The notes under the pieces were generated by a model. The model did no database searches. It worked only from the letters and a program-made list of their open reading frames with translations, and was not told the origin of the DNA. This document shows, piece by piece, positions 15,466-23,499 of a DNA stretch of 64,000 nt. Each line of letters opens with the position of its first letter. Positions within the stretch are counted from its first letter, which is position 1. This DNA comes from Streptomyces sp. SID8374 (GTDB lineage: Bacteria; Actinomycetota; Actinomycetes; Streptomycetales; Streptomycetaceae): positions 4,650,001-4,714,000 of the forward strand of contig NZ_WWGH01000001.1 in NCBI RefSeq assembly GCF_009865135.1, in the 5' to 3' direction. Made by a program: the position numbers and the translations under genes.

Positions 15466-17691
15466 GTGTCGTACGCCGATACCCCGGCCGGGCCCGGAAC
15501 CCCTCCGGGTGGTCTGGACGACGCCCTCCTGAAGGCTTTGTTCGCCCAGTCCGCCGTGGGCCTCCTCGTCCTCGACCCGCAGCTCAGGCTCGTCCGCGCC
15601 AACTCGCTCGTCGAGGGCGTCGGGACCGAGGACTACATCGGGCTCCGCTTCACCGAGGCCTTCCGGCTGGACGACCCGGACGGGGCCGAGCAGCTCCTGC
15701 GAGGGGTCCTCGCGGGGGAGGGGCCCGTACGCGACCATCTTGTACGCGGCAGGCTCCGGCAGATCCCCGGCGACCGGATCTTCCTGGTCTCCGCCTACCG
15801 TCTCGACGGCCCCAAGGACGCCCCCGAGACCGCCCCCCAGGACGCGCCCGAGCCCGGCCCCGAGACCGCCCCCAAGGACGTCGGCCCCCAGGCCGCCCCC
15901 AAGGACGGCCCGGGCGGTCCCGGCGGCCCCGGCCCGGGCGGTCCCGGCAGCCCCGCCCTCGGCCTGGTCAGCGCGGTCGTCGATGTCACCGAGCGGGAGC
16001 GGGCCCGGGCCAGGCAGGCCGCGCTGGGTGCCGTACGCGACGCGCTCGGCGGGTCGCTGGACGTGGCCACCACCTGCCGGGCCTTCATCGACGCGCTGGT
16101 GCCGGGGTTCGCCGACCTCGCCGTCATCGAGGTGGTGGACGAGGTCCTGCGCGGGGCCGACCCGCCGGTGGGCCCGCTGCCGCCCGACACCCCGCTGCGC
16201 CGCGCGGCGAGCGGCCGCTGCGACACCGTCGAGAGGGACGAGGTGATCCGCGGCCACCCGGTCGGCGGAACCCGCCGCCTCCCTCCCCGTACGCCGTACG
16301 CGCTCGCCGTCGCCGATCTGCGGCCCCGGCTCGTCCAGTTCACCGCCGAGACCTCGTGGCTGGACGCCGACCCGGACGGCTCCCGCGTCCTCGCGGCGAC
16401 CGGCGCGCACTCGCTCATCGTCGTGCCGCTCACCCTGCGGGGAGCCGTGCTCGGGCTGGTCAGCCTCTACCGCTGCGGGGCCGCCGAACCGTTCGACGAG
16501 GAGGACGTGTCCCTCGCCGGTACGGCGACCACCCGCGCGGCCCTCGCCATCGACAACGCCCGCCGGTACGAGCGTGAGCACGTCATCGCCTCCACCGTGC
16601 AGCGCCGCCTCCTCCCGCAGGCCGAACGCCACCAGGCCGCCGTGGAGACCGCCCATGTGCTGCTGCCCGGCCGGGACAGCGGCTGCTGGTTCGACACGAT
16701 CGCGCTCTCCGGGGCCCGTACGGCGCTCGTCGTGGGCGGCGTCGCGGGGGAGGGGCTCCAGTCGGCGATCGCCATGGGCCAGCTCCGTACCGTCATCCAG
16801 GCACTGGCCGGCCTCGACCTGGAGCCGGAAGAGGTACTGGCCCGCCTCAAGGAGACCGCCGACCGCCTCGCCCACGAACGCGCGGCCCTGCCCCCGAGCG
16901 ACTCCCTCCAGGGCGAGGAGCTGCGGGCGGGATGCGTGTACGGGGTCTACGACCCGTTCACCCGGACCTGTACGGTCGCCCGGGCCGGCCACCCCGCGCC
17001 CCTGATCGTCGGCCCCGACGGCCGGGCCGTCCCCCTCGACGTCCCCGAGGGCCCGGGCCTCTTCGCCGCCGACGGTGCCCTCTTCGCGCCCGCCACCGTC
17101 ACCCTGGAGGAGGGCAGCCGCCTCGCGTTCTGCACGTCCGAACTCCTCGCCGACGAGCACGCAGAGGACCGCATCACCCGCACCCTGGCCCGCCCCGGCC
17201 GCAGCCTCCAGCAACTGGGCGACGACATCGTGTACGCCCTCCCCGACGACACCCGCTCCGCCGGGGCGGCGCTGCTCCTGGCCCGTACCGGTACGGTCTC
17301 CGAACACCGGGTCGCCACCTGGGACCTGGCCCAGGAGCGCACCACCCCCGCCACCGCCCGCCTGCTCGTCCGCGACCGGCTCCAGGGCTGGGGGCTGGAC
17401 GAGGACACCGTCGACTCGACCGAGCTGATCGTCAGCGAACTGGTCACCAACGCCGTCCGCTACGGCACCCCGCCCCTACGGCTGCGCCTCCTCCTGGACA
17501 CCACCCTCACCTGCGAGGTCCACGACGGCTCCACGGCCTCGCCGCACCTGCGCCACGCCCGCACGGTCGACGAGGGCGGCCGGGGCCTCTTCATCGTCTC
17601 CCGCCTCGCCGCCCACTGGGGAGCCCGGCACGGCCCGGACGGCAAGGTGCTGTGGACGGAACAGGACCTTCCGGGGGACGGAGCGCACTAG
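15466..17691 (+). CDS. PAS-GAF-SpoIIE-HATPase regulatory protein with degenerate phosphatase site
   Basis: 741 residues. Domain order: PAS-like sensor (about 20-115), Pro/Ala-rich linker with repeated AP-E/K-TAP units (about 118-165), GAF (about 180-360), SpoIIE/PP2C-like domain (about 375-600) and an anti-sigma-factor-type HATPase (about 610-735) with ELVTNAVRYG and DEGGRGLFIV. In active SpoIIE-type phosphatases the motifs GDWYD, GDVxGHG and a late Asp bind metals; here they read GCWFD, GGVAGEG and SAGAALLLAR, so at least two metal-binding Asp residues are gone. It may act only as a sensor and anti-sigma kinase (inference). GTG at 15466 after GGTGGAG. Divergent from the terpene operon. Confidence 0.85.
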   Translation: MSYADTPAGPGTPPGGLDDALLKALFAQSAVGLLVLDPQLRLVRANSLVEGVGTEDYIGLRFTEAFRLDDPDGAEQLLRGVLAGEGPVRDHLVRGRLRQIPGDRIFLVSAYRLDGPKDAPETAPQDAPEPGPETAPKDVGPQAAPKDGPGGPGGPGPGGPGSPALGLVSAVVDVTERERARARQAALGAVRDALGGSLDVATTCRAFIDALVPGFADLAVIEVVDEVLRGADPPVGPLPPDTPLRRAASGRCDTVERDEVIRGHPVGGTRRLPPRTPYALAVADLRPRLVQFTAETSWLDADPDGSRVLAATGAHSLIVVPLTLRGAVLGLVSLYRCGAAEPFDEEDVSLAGTATTRAALAIDNARRYEREHVIASTVQRRLLPQAERHQAAVETAHVLLPGRDSGCWFDTIALSGARTALVVGGVAGEGLQSAIAMGQLRTVIQALAGLDLEPEEVLARLKETADRLAHERAALPPSDSLQGEELRAGCVYGVYDPFTRTCTVARAGHPAPLIVGPDGRAVPLDVPEGPGLFAADGALFAPATVTLEEGSRLAFCTSELLADEHAEDRITRTLARPGRSLQQLGDDIVYALPDDTRSAGAALLLARTGTVSEHRVATWDLAQERTTPATARLLVRDRLQGWGLDEDTVDSTELIVSELVTNAVRYGTPPLRLRLLLDTTLTCEVHDGSTASPHLRHARTVDEGGRGLFIVSRLAAHWGARHGPDGKVLWTEQDLPGDGAH

Positions 17692-17775
17692 GCAACGCGA
17701 CAACCAGGGCGACGCGGCAACCAGGACAACGACAATCAGGGCAACGCGGCAACCAGGGCAACGCGGTAACCAGTA
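17692..17775. repeat. 17-bp tandem repeat, five units
   Basis: Immediately after the stop of the SpoIIE-type gene, units close to GGCAACGCGGCAACCAG repeat five times, the third one shortened to 15 bp. They fill the space between two convergent genes. Confidence 0.8.
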
Positions 17776-17785
17776 GGACGTGGCT

Positions 17786-18592
17786 TCAGCCGAACAGCCG
17801 CTCCAGCACTGCCGCCACCCCGTCCTCCGCGTTGGTCGACGTCACCTCGTCCGCCGCCGCCCGCAGCTCCGGGTGCGCGTTGCCCATCGCCACCCGGTGA
17901 CCGGAACGACGGAACATCGGCAGGTCGTTCGGCATGTCCCCGAACGCGACCGTCCCCTCCGCCCCGACCCCCAGCAACTCGGCCGCCGCCGCGATCCCGG
18001 TCCCCTTGTCCACCCCGTACGGAGCCAGCTCAACGGTCCCGGGCCCCGCCATGGTGACGCTCGCCAGATCCCCCACGGCCCCCCGCGCGGCGGCGGCCAG
18101 CGCGTCGTCGCCCAGCTCCGGGTGGCGGACCAGCACCTTGATGACGGGCCGCTCCCACAGGGCGTCCCGGGAGTCCACGCAGAGGGCGGGGAGGGTCGGG
18201 TTCGGCATCCGGTAGCCGTTCTCGATCAGCGTGACGCCGTCCACCCCGTCCTGGTCCACGGCCGCGAACACCGCCCCGACCTCCGCCTCGATCTTGCCGA
18301 GCGCGGTGTCGGCGGCCTCCCGGTCCAGGGTGACCGAGCGCAGGAGCCGCGCGCTGTCGGCGTCGTACAGCTGCGTGCCCTGACCGCACACGACGAGCCC
18401 GCTGTACGCCAGGTCCGCGACCAGCGCCCGTATCCCGGGCACGGGCCGCCCGGTGACGATCAGGTGCCTGGCCCCAGCCGACGCGGCGAGGGCGAGGGCG
18501 GCGCGGGAGCGGGCGCTGACGGTGTCGTCCGGGCGCAGCAGGGTGCCGTCCAGGTCGGTGGCGACGAGGGCATATGCGGGTGGCGTGGGCAT
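17786..18592 (-). CDS. HAD superfamily (Cof-type, IIB) phosphatase
   Basis: 268 residues. Motif I DLDGTLL at 13-19 with both Asp residues, motif II as VTGRP, motif III Lys in VIKVLV region and motif IV GDMPNDLPMF. The cap region inserted between II and III is the IIB type of Cof proteins that hydrolyse sugar phosphates or nucleotide phosphates; substrate not identifiable. ATG at 18592 puts motif I at the normal distance; the Shine-Dalgarno is weak. It is convergent with the preceding gene and stands alone. Confidence 0.85.
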   Translation of the reverse strand: MPTPPAYALVATDLDGTLLRPDDTVSARSRAALALAASAGARHLIVTGRPVPGIRALVADLAYSGLVVCGQGTQLYDADSARLLRSVTLDREAADTALGKIEAEVGAVFAAVDQDGVDGVTLIENGYRMPNPTLPALCVDSRDALWERPVIKVLVRHPELGDDALAAAARGAVGDLASVTMAGPGTVELAPYGVDKGTGIAAAAELLGVGAEGTVAFGDMPNDLPMFRRSGHRVAMGNAHPELRAAADEVTSTNAEDGVAAVLERLFG

Positions 18593-18704
18593 GGGCCACA
18601 GCCTAGAAGGGCCCGGACGGCCGCTTGCGCGGGAGGGGAGGATCGGGTAGGCGGTACGGGAACGGGCAGGCGGCAAGCGGTACTTGTACGGGGAGAGCCG
18701 CCGG

Positions 18705-19163
18705 TCACCCCGGCCGCTCGCTCGCCCGCTGAACCGCCGCCAGCAGCCGCCGCATCCCGATCGCGTGCCCGCCCGACCCGAAGACGATCCGGCGGTAGGC
18801 ACGCCCCGCCCGCCCGGGAAACGCGGCCCGGCTCTCGGCCCGCAGGCGGGTGCGGCCCGGGCCGTCGGGTTCAAGCCGGAAGATGAGCAGGTACGAGGAG
18901 AAGCGGTGGCGCCCCTGGAGGGTCAGCTGCTCCCCCGGCGAGGCGGCGATCACCCGGAAGCCGGGGAACGCCGACCCTTCGGCGAGCGGGCGCGGCCCGG
19001 ACGACCGGGTGTCGGCCGCCCGGACCAGCCGCGCGTAGACGGCGGCGGGCCCCCGCGAGAAGGCCCGCTCCAACTCCGCGCACAGCCCGCGCCAGACGTC
19101 GTCGGCCTCGGCGGCGATGACGGTCGCGTGCTCGTCGAGGTGGGGCAGTGGGTTGGCCTGCAT
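18705..19163 (-). CDS. SRPBCC-like (polyketide cyclase/dehydrase type) small protein
   Basis: 152 residues. The pattern DEHATVIAAEADDVWRGLCAELERAF at the start and FPGFRVIAASPGEQLTLQGRHRFSSY in the middle fit the START/SRPBCC helix-grip fold (often annotated as DUF2867-like or polyketide cyclase-like). Ligand unknown. ATG at 19163 is well supported by GGAGG 6-10 bases upstream. It follows the terminator of the DUF397 locus, so it probably has its own promoter. Confidence 0.65.
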   Translation of the reverse strand: MQANPLPHLDEHATVIAAEADDVWRGLCAELERAFSRGPAAVYARLVRAADTRSSGPRPLAEGSAFPGFRVIAASPGEQLTLQGRHRFSSYLLIFRLEPDGPGRTRLRAESRAAFPGRAGRAYRRIVFGSGGHAIGMRRLLAAVQRASERPG

Positions 19164-19200
19164 CGGAACCTCCGTCGATTCCGGACAGCCATACCCGGAA

Positions 19201-19232
19201 GAAGCCCCATCGCACACGAGCGATGAGGCTTC
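19201..19232 (-). terminator. Hairpin downstream of the DUF397 gene
   Basis: GAAGCCCCATCGC at 19201-19213 pairs with GCGATGAGGCTTC at 19220-19232 (one mismatch, 6-base loop). It is 36 bp past the stop of the DUF397 gene at 19268 and has a close relative behind the second DUF397 gene. No U-tract, as is common in Streptomyces. Confidence 0.65.
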
Positions 19233-19265
19233 CCTGCCGAGCCTTCGTGCGGCCGGTCGGCGGCC

Positions 19266-19470
19266 GCTCAGGCGGCGTCGAACTCCCCGGCGCGGACGCC
19301 CGCGACGAAGGTGGTGAACGCGGCGGCGGGGACGGTGAGGACCGGGCCCGTGGTGGCGTGCTTGGAGTCGCGGACGGGCACGATCCCGTGCGGGGCGGCA
19401 AGGTTGGTGGCGACCTCGACGCACGCGCCGCCGTTGTCGCTGTACGAGGACGTGAACCAGCGGGGGGTCT
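19266..19470. repeat. Dispersed ~205 bp repeat, copy A (partner 22094-22298)
   Basis: This segment, most of a DUF397 coding region, aligns base for base with 22094-22298 (offset 2828) with only about six or seven differences. Similarity stops at the 5' codons of both genes. Confidence 0.93.
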
Positions 19471-19504
19471 GGGCCTCGGTCTCGTTAGGCTTCGTCTTCG
19501 TCAC
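19268..19504 (-). CDS. DUF397 domain protein, copy A
   Basis: 78 residues with the DUF397 core: WFTSSYSDNGGACVEVA, VPVRDSKHATTGPVL and FTTFVAGVRAGEF. DUF397 proteins are small partners of XRE/DUF5753 regulators in Streptomyces and affect antibiotic production in the studied Scr1/Scr2-type pair of S. coelicolor (established); the molecular role is still unclear. GTG at 19504 after GAAAGGGC. Nearly identical to the copy at 22096-22308 except for a longer N-terminus. Confidence 0.88.
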   Translation of the reverse strand: MTKTKPNETEAQTPRWFTSSYSDNGGACVEVATNLAAPHGIVPVRDSKHATTGPVLTVPAAAFTTFVAGVRAGEFDAA

Positions 19505-19608
19505 GGGCGCCCTTTCGTAGCCGGCCAGTTGAGGAGAGGAGAAGTCGCGGCTCCCAGGTCTTGCTACCCACGACGGCGGCGGTGAACGCGTCGTCGTACT
19601 CGGTCCCG

Positions 19609-20085
19609 TCATGAGCCGGTCTGCCGGGCGGGGCAGGGCAGAGCGGGGGCGCTGCGGTTCGGGGAGCAGGTCACCAGGGCGACGGAGTGGAAGACCGTGC
19701 CCCGCAGGTAGTGGCCGAGGGACACGTCCCCGCCCCACGCGAGCCGGTCGACCGCCGCCCTGACCAGGAGGACCAGTCTGGTCGCCTCCCGGTCCTGTTC
19801 GGAGGCGAACCGGGGCGCGAACTCGGTGAGTTGCAGGCCCAGCCACGCGCCCGCCTCCTTCGGCTCCTCCCAGGTCCCCCGGATCGTCGAGGCCGGTTTC
19901 ATGAGCCAGTGCGAGGTCTGGAGCGGAGGTACGTCGGAGGCCGGGAAGGCGGCCACGGCCTCCCGGTACCGCTCGTGCACGTCCGGATCGCTGGTCGCCG
20001 TCGGGGCCTGGCCCGGAGGTCGGCGGATGCTCTCCCTGTCGAACGTCCGCTTCTCCCCGAGCCAGGCGTAACCGTGGTGGTGCAC
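19609..20085 (-). CDS. Uncharacterised protein in XRE/DUF397 locus
   Basis: About 158 residues, no family recognised. The N-terminus carries HHHGYAWLGEKRTFDRES, the middle SHWLMKPASTIRGTWEEP and the rest is helical and soluble (EQDREATRLVLLVRAAVDRLAWGGDVSLGHY). The C-terminal 20 residues are Pro/Ala-rich. A GTG at 20085, 15 bases after the stop of the DUF397-like gene at 20100, is the best start, though without a strong ribosome site. It sits between two DUF397 genes on the same strand and so is probably part of the same transcript. Confidence 0.55.
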   Translation of the reverse strand: MHHHGYAWLGEKRTFDRESIRRPPGQAPTATSDPDVHERYREAVAAFPASDVPPLQTSHWLMKPASTIRGTWEEPKEAGAWLGLQLTEFAPRFASEQDREATRLVLLVRAAVDRLAWGGDVSLGHYLRGTVFHSVALVTCSPNRSAPALPCPARQTGS

Positions 20086-20099
20086 GGGTGCGTTGCCGT

Positions 20100-20324
20100 T
20101 CAGGCGGAGAGGTCGAAGCGGGCGGGGTCGATGCCCGCCGCGTCCAGCTCCGCCGTGGTGAACCGCAGCGGCTCGGCGCCCGGGCGCTTGCTGTCGCCCA
20201 CGGCCCAGGCGTCCGGCCCGATGCGCGCGAGCGTCACGCACGCCTCGCCGTCGGGGTGGGTGTTGCCGCCGCAGGCCTTCGAGAATGCGGCTCCGGCGAT
20301 GGGGAGCTCGTACAGGTCGGTCAT
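20100..20324 (-). CDS. DUF397-family small protein
   Basis: 74 residues: FSKACGGNTHPDGEACVTLA followed by IGPDAWAVGDSKRPGAEPLRF is a divergent DUF397 pattern (the C-x-E/A-C-V core and the DSK-xP segment are kept). ATG at 20324 with AAAGGGA upstream. It lies 73 bp after the XRE gene (20398) and is its most likely partner. Confidence 0.75.
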   Translation of the reverse strand: MTDLYELPIAGAAFSKACGGNTHPDGEACVTLARIGPDAWAVGDSKRPGAEPLRFTTAELDAAGIDPARFDLSA

Positions 20325-20397
20325 GGGCTGGTCCCTTTCTGAGCTGCTGACGTCTTGGTGTATCGGCAGCAATGGTGACCAGAAAGGAGAGTGGTTT

Positions 20398-21228
20398 CTA
20401 TCCGGTTTCCTGCTCGCGCAAAAACTTGTCCCGGATTCCTTCGACCAGCGTCCGCATTTCGTCACCGGAAACGGTGGATTCGCTGAACCTGTCGAACTTG
20501 GATACGTACAAGGAAACGTCTCTCGGATCGGTCATAACTGTCTCCGCATGAACCATTTCGACGGTCACTGTCCGGTTGTCCTTGATGGCGAACGAGTGGC
20601 CCGGAAAGTCCACCTGCGGGGTCGACAGCGCAACGATTCCGATGTTCACGCCGGGGAGCCGAGAGGCGGAAATCAGCCGGTCGAGCTGCCCCGCCATCGC
20701 CAGGGGCGGAAGGATGCGCCAGCGGAGAACCGATTCTGTGATGATGAACCGGAACGTCTTGCCCTCTGCGTACAGGACAGATTGCCGCGCCAGTCGTGCG
20801 CCGATGGTGCGTTCCAGCTGCGTATCGGGAAGGTTCTTCCGGGCGAAAACCGCCCGTGCGTACTCGGGCGTCTGCAGCAGTCCAGGAATGAGCGACGGCT
20901 GGAACAGACGCAGCAGCGCCGTCCGGGACTCAAGGGCCTGCACCTGTCGCTGCTTCCTGCTGTACCCCAGCCGCCGGACGAGCCGCCAGGCCGTGACCTC
21001 CGTGGCCGCTTCTCTGGCAGCAGCCATGTACTCGGCCTTGACCTCGTCCGATACGCCTATGGCCGAGAGGACGCAGTCGACGTCCGTGATGCTCGGAGCG
21101 ACACTCCCGGTCTCGATCTTGGAGAGCTTGGAACGGGACATGGCGGCGCTGCGGGCAACTGCCTTGGCTTCCAGGCCGGAAGATTCCCGCAGTACCCGCA
21201 GCGCTGCCCCGAGGCCGGACTTGTTCAC
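20398..21228 (-). CDS. XRE family regulator with DUF5753
   Basis: About 276 residues. N-terminal helix-turn-helix: LGAALRVLRESSGLEAKAVA then SRSKLSKIETGSVAPSITDV (the SKIETG recognition segment). C-terminal DUF5753 ligand-like domain begins near residue 95 and contains PSLIPGLLQTPEYARAVF and FRFIITESVLRWR. GTG at 21228 forms a GTGA overlap with the stop of the DUF6879 gene; a GTG at 21246 is the alternative and neither has a clear Shine-Dalgarno. Such proteins work with DUF397 partners and act as pleiotropic regulators in Streptomyces. Confidence 0.88.
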   Translation of the reverse strand: MNKSGLGAALRVLRESSGLEAKAVARSAAMSRSKLSKIETGSVAPSITDVDCVLSAIGVSDEVKAEYMAAAREAATEVTAWRLVRRLGYSRKQRQVQALESRTALLRLFQPSLIPGLLQTPEYARAVFARKNLPDTQLERTIGARLARQSVLYAEGKTFRFIITESVLRWRILPPLAMAGQLDRLISASRLPGVNIGIVALSTPQVDFPGHSFAIKDNRTVTVEMVHAETVMTDPRDVSLYVSKFDRFSESTVSGDEMRTLVEGIRDKFLREQETG

Positions 21229-21752
21229 TCCCCGTACTTCGCCCACCAGTCGGTGAACGGCACGGCCTGGGCCAAGGCCGCGTCCCGGTAGGCGAGGAAC
21301 CTGGGCAGCTCGTCCTCCCCGACCAGGTCGGAGCCCAGAAACTTGCCCGCCCCGTCGTAAGTCATGGCGCTGATGATCCGCTCATCGAAGAGCCAGAAAT
21401 CCGGAGCCTCAGGAATCGGGTTCTCCTGGTCGGTCGTGTCCAGGATGAAGAACTCTTCGCCGGCCGTCATGTTCCGGCGGTATCCCCAGGAGAGTTCGAA
21501 CCGCAGATAGTCCGTCAGTGGGCGGGCGAGGATGTGGACGCGATAGATGCGCCTTCCCGACTGAACCGCGTTGCCGACCGTCGTCATCCAGTCGGCCGTC
21601 GCGTAGTCCTCGGGCTGAGGTTCTCCGGCAAGGAATGCGCGGTAGGCGTCTACGCCCCCCGACTGGCTGTAATCGTCCAGCGTTTCCAGCCGGAAAGCCT
21701 CCCGCTCGAAGGTCTCGAACCAGTCACGCGGAGAGTTAGATGAGGTTGTCAC
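21225..21752 (-). CDS. DUF6879 family protein
   Basis: 175 residues: RDWFETFEREAFRLETLDDYS, RRIYRVHILARPLTDYLRFE, EEFFILDTT and PDFWLFDE are the hallmark blocks of DUF6879, a family of unknown function found beside XRE regulators in Streptomyces. GTG at 21752 follows GAAAGG; it overlaps the stop of the 63-residue gene upstream by 17 bases and its own stop overlaps the XRE start, so the three are translationally linked. Confidence 0.8.
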   Translation of the reverse strand: MTTSSNSPRDWFETFEREAFRLETLDDYSQSGGVDAYRAFLAGEPQPEDYATADWMTTVGNAVQSGRRIYRVHILARPLTDYLRFELSWGYRRNMTAGEEFFILDTTDQENPIPEAPDFWLFDERIISAMTYDGAGKFLGSDLVGEDELPRFLAYRDAALAQAVPFTDWWAKYGE

Positions 21753-21927
21753 GAAGGGCCTTTCGGATCAGCTCGACCGGAATTTCCACCAGGGTTTCAT
21801 GCGCCGGGATGTCCAGTCCGTGGTCGGCGACCCTGTCCCCCTGGACGGCGAGCGTGCCCCGGTCCGTCGCATACACGGTCGGGCAGTTGCCGTCGTCGCA
21901 CTCGCCAACCAGCCGTGTCAGTTTCAC
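21736..21927 (-). CDS. Small conserved protein upstream of DUF6879
   Basis: 63 residues: LVGECDDGNCPTVYATDRG with two Cys four residues apart, then AVQGDRVADHG and a helical end (EIPVELIRKALRDNLI). I recognise the arrangement (short protein of this pattern directly before a DUF6879 gene) from other Streptomyces loci but no function. GTG at 21927 with AGAGGGGGCGGG upstream. First gene of the minus-strand locus. Confidence 0.65.
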   Translation of the reverse strand: MKLTRLVGECDDGNCPTVYATDRGTLAVQGDRVADHGLDIPAHETLVEIPVELIRKALRDNLI

Positions 21928-22029
21928 AGCCCGCCCCCTCTTCGTCGGGTGTCTCGTCCGATGATCGCGGGCCCCACGGAGCGTTACAAGGGGTGCGGGT
22001 TTCCGTTACTGGAAATCGGGCGATACGAA

Positions 22030-22061
22030 GAAGCCCCACCGCATACCTGCGGTGGGGCTTC
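22030..22061 (-). terminator. Perfect 13-bp hairpin downstream of the second DUF397 gene
   Basis: GAAGCCCCACCGC at 22030-22042 and GCGGTGGGGCTTC at 22049-22061 pair perfectly around ATACCT. It separates the XRE/DUF397 pair (ending 22096) from the DUF6879 locus (starting 21927). Confidence 0.8.
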
Positions 22062-22093
22062 CCAGCCAGGCGCCTGCGCGCGGCCTGGCGGCT

Positions 22094-22298
22094 GCTCAGG
22101 CGGCGTCGAACTTCCCGGCGCGGACGCCCGCGACGAAGGTGGTGAACGCGGCGGCGGGGACGGTGAGGACCGGGCCCGTGGTGGCGTGCTTGGAGTCGCG
22201 GACGGGCACGATGCCGTGCGGGGCCGCGAGGTTGGTGGCGACCTCGACGCACGCGCCGCCGTTTTCGCTGTACGAGGACGTGAACCAGCGGGGGGTCT
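22094..22298. repeat. Dispersed ~205 bp repeat, copy B (partner 19266-19470)
   Basis: Second copy of the near-identical DUF397 coding block; see copy A. The associated hairpins are related but have diverged more than the coding part. Confidence 0.93.
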
Positions 22299-22308
22299 CG
22301 GTTGTCAC
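22096..22308 (-). CDS. DUF397 domain protein, copy B
   Basis: 70 residues, identical to copy A from PRWFTSSYS onward except for Asp to Glu in SENGGACV and Glu to Lys near the C-terminus (AGKFDAA). GTG at 22308 overlaps the TGA of the XRE gene as GTGA, the classic coupled arrangement of XRE/DUF397 pairs. Confidence 0.92.
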   Translation of the reverse strand: MTTETPRWFTSSYSENGGACVEVATNLAAPHGIVPVRDSKHATTGPVLTVPAAAFTTFVAGVRAGKFDAA

Positions 22309-23192
22309 GTGATGCCCTTTCGCAACTGCTTGACGATGTCGACGGAGGCCGCCTGTGAGGGCGCTACCGCCTGCATCCGATGGTAGTCCGTGTGCAGAGG
22401 CAGCACAGCGGTGATTTCCCTTTCGACGTAGCCCTGTTGTGCGGATTCGGCGTACGACACGAGCGAGCGGTCCACCATGGTCAGGATGTAGACCGGCAGG
22501 CTGAACGGGCGCTGCTCTCCCAGGGCGAACGGGACCACCTGAAGGATCGTGTTGGGCAGTTCGGCGAAGTCGATGAGGTGGTCGAACTGCGCTTTCATGA
22601 CCTCGGGTCCGCCGACCGGGCGGAGCAGGCAGCTCTCGTCCAGCATCGCGAAGACCATCGTCTCCCGGCCCGCGAAGACGGCCGCCTGCCGCTGTGCGGT
22701 GACCGCGACCCGCTCCTGGGCCTGCTCGGGAGTGATGGTCCCGCGCCGGACCACGCTCTCCGCGAGGACCGTCGCGTACTCCGGGGTCTGGAGCAGGCCC
22801 GGGATGACACCGACCTCGTACAGCCGGATCTCCGCCGCCCGCCGCTCCAGGCCGAGGAATTCCGGGAAGCCCGCCAGCAGGCTGCCGTGCTTGATCTCGC
22901 GCCATTCGCGCTCGAAGGACTCGGGGCTGCCGACCAGGCCGAAGATCTGATCGGCTCTCCGGGAGAAGGGCAGGGTTGCGGATTTGCGACCAGTTTCCAT
23001 CGCCGAGATATGCCGGCCGCTGCACCCGGCTTTGTCGCCCAGATCGTCCTGGGTCCAGCCCCGGGCGTCCCTTAACTTGCGCAGTCGCGCACCGTACGCC
23101 GCTTGCGGGCTGGCCTCGGGACTCAGTTCCTTGCGATACACGAACGTGCCCTCCCCTGCGGCCATGTTGAAGACACTTCGACGGTAGGTCAC
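22305..23192 (-). CDS. XRE family regulator with DUF5753, partner of DUF397 copy B
   Basis: 295 residues. Helix-turn-helix: YGARLRKLRDARGWTQDDLG then CSGRHISAMETGRKSATLP. DUF5753 follows with VGVIPGLLQTPEYATVLAES and MVFAMLDESCLLRPVGG. GTG at 23192 chosen for its GGGGAGG site eight bases upstream; an internal ATG at 23165 lacks one. Divergent from the 86-residue gene at 23239, with 46 bp between starts, so the regulator may control both directions (inference). Confidence 0.9.
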   Translation of the reverse strand: MTYRRSVFNMAAGEGTFVYRKELSPEASPQAAYGARLRKLRDARGWTQDDLGDKAGCSGRHISAMETGRKSATLPFSRRADQIFGLVGSPESFEREWREIKHGSLLAGFPEFLGLERRAAEIRLYEVGVIPGLLQTPEYATVLAESVVRRGTITPEQAQERVAVTAQRQAAVFAGRETMVFAMLDESCLLRPVGGPEVMKAQFDHLIDFAELPNTILQVVPFALGEQRPFSLPVYILTMVDRSLVSYAESAQQGYVEREITAVLPLHTDYHRMQAVAPSQAASVDIVKQLRKGIT

Positions 23193-23238
23193 GCTGAGCC
23201 TCCCCGGTAGTCGTATGGCTACAGAGAGGAGCCTTTTG

Positions 23239-23499
23239 GTGTACGGCGAGAACGTGTGCCCGAATCACGAGCGGTGCCCGCGCGTCCCTGATCCCGGAAC
23301 TCTCCTTGTGGATACCAGCCGTGGGGACCGCGTGGGGGAGTTCCGGGGAGTGGCCGGCTTCTACTGGTCGCTGCGGCCCGTGGGTGGCGGCATCGAGTGG
23401 GAGGTGGAGCCCCGCTACGTACGCCCCGCGCTCCTCATGGAGCAGCTCCGCGCGCGTACCGCCCGCCTCAACGCCCGCAGCCGGGGAGAAGTGCTGTGA
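23239..23499 (+). CDS. Uncharacterised small protein
   Basis: 86 residues: YGENVCPNHERCPRVPDPGTLLVDTSRGDRV, then GFYWSLRPVGGGIEWEVEPRYVRPA. Two Cys separated by CPNHERC might bind metal but there is no second pair. GTG at 23239 has AGAGGAG seven bases upstream, better than the ATG at 23215. Stop overlaps the next gene as GTGA. Of Streptomyces-specific type; function unknown. Confidence 0.6.
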   Translation: MYGENVCPNHERCPRVPDPGTLLVDTSRGDRVGEFRGVAGFYWSLRPVGGGIEWEVEPRYVRPALLMEQLRARTARLNARSRGEVL

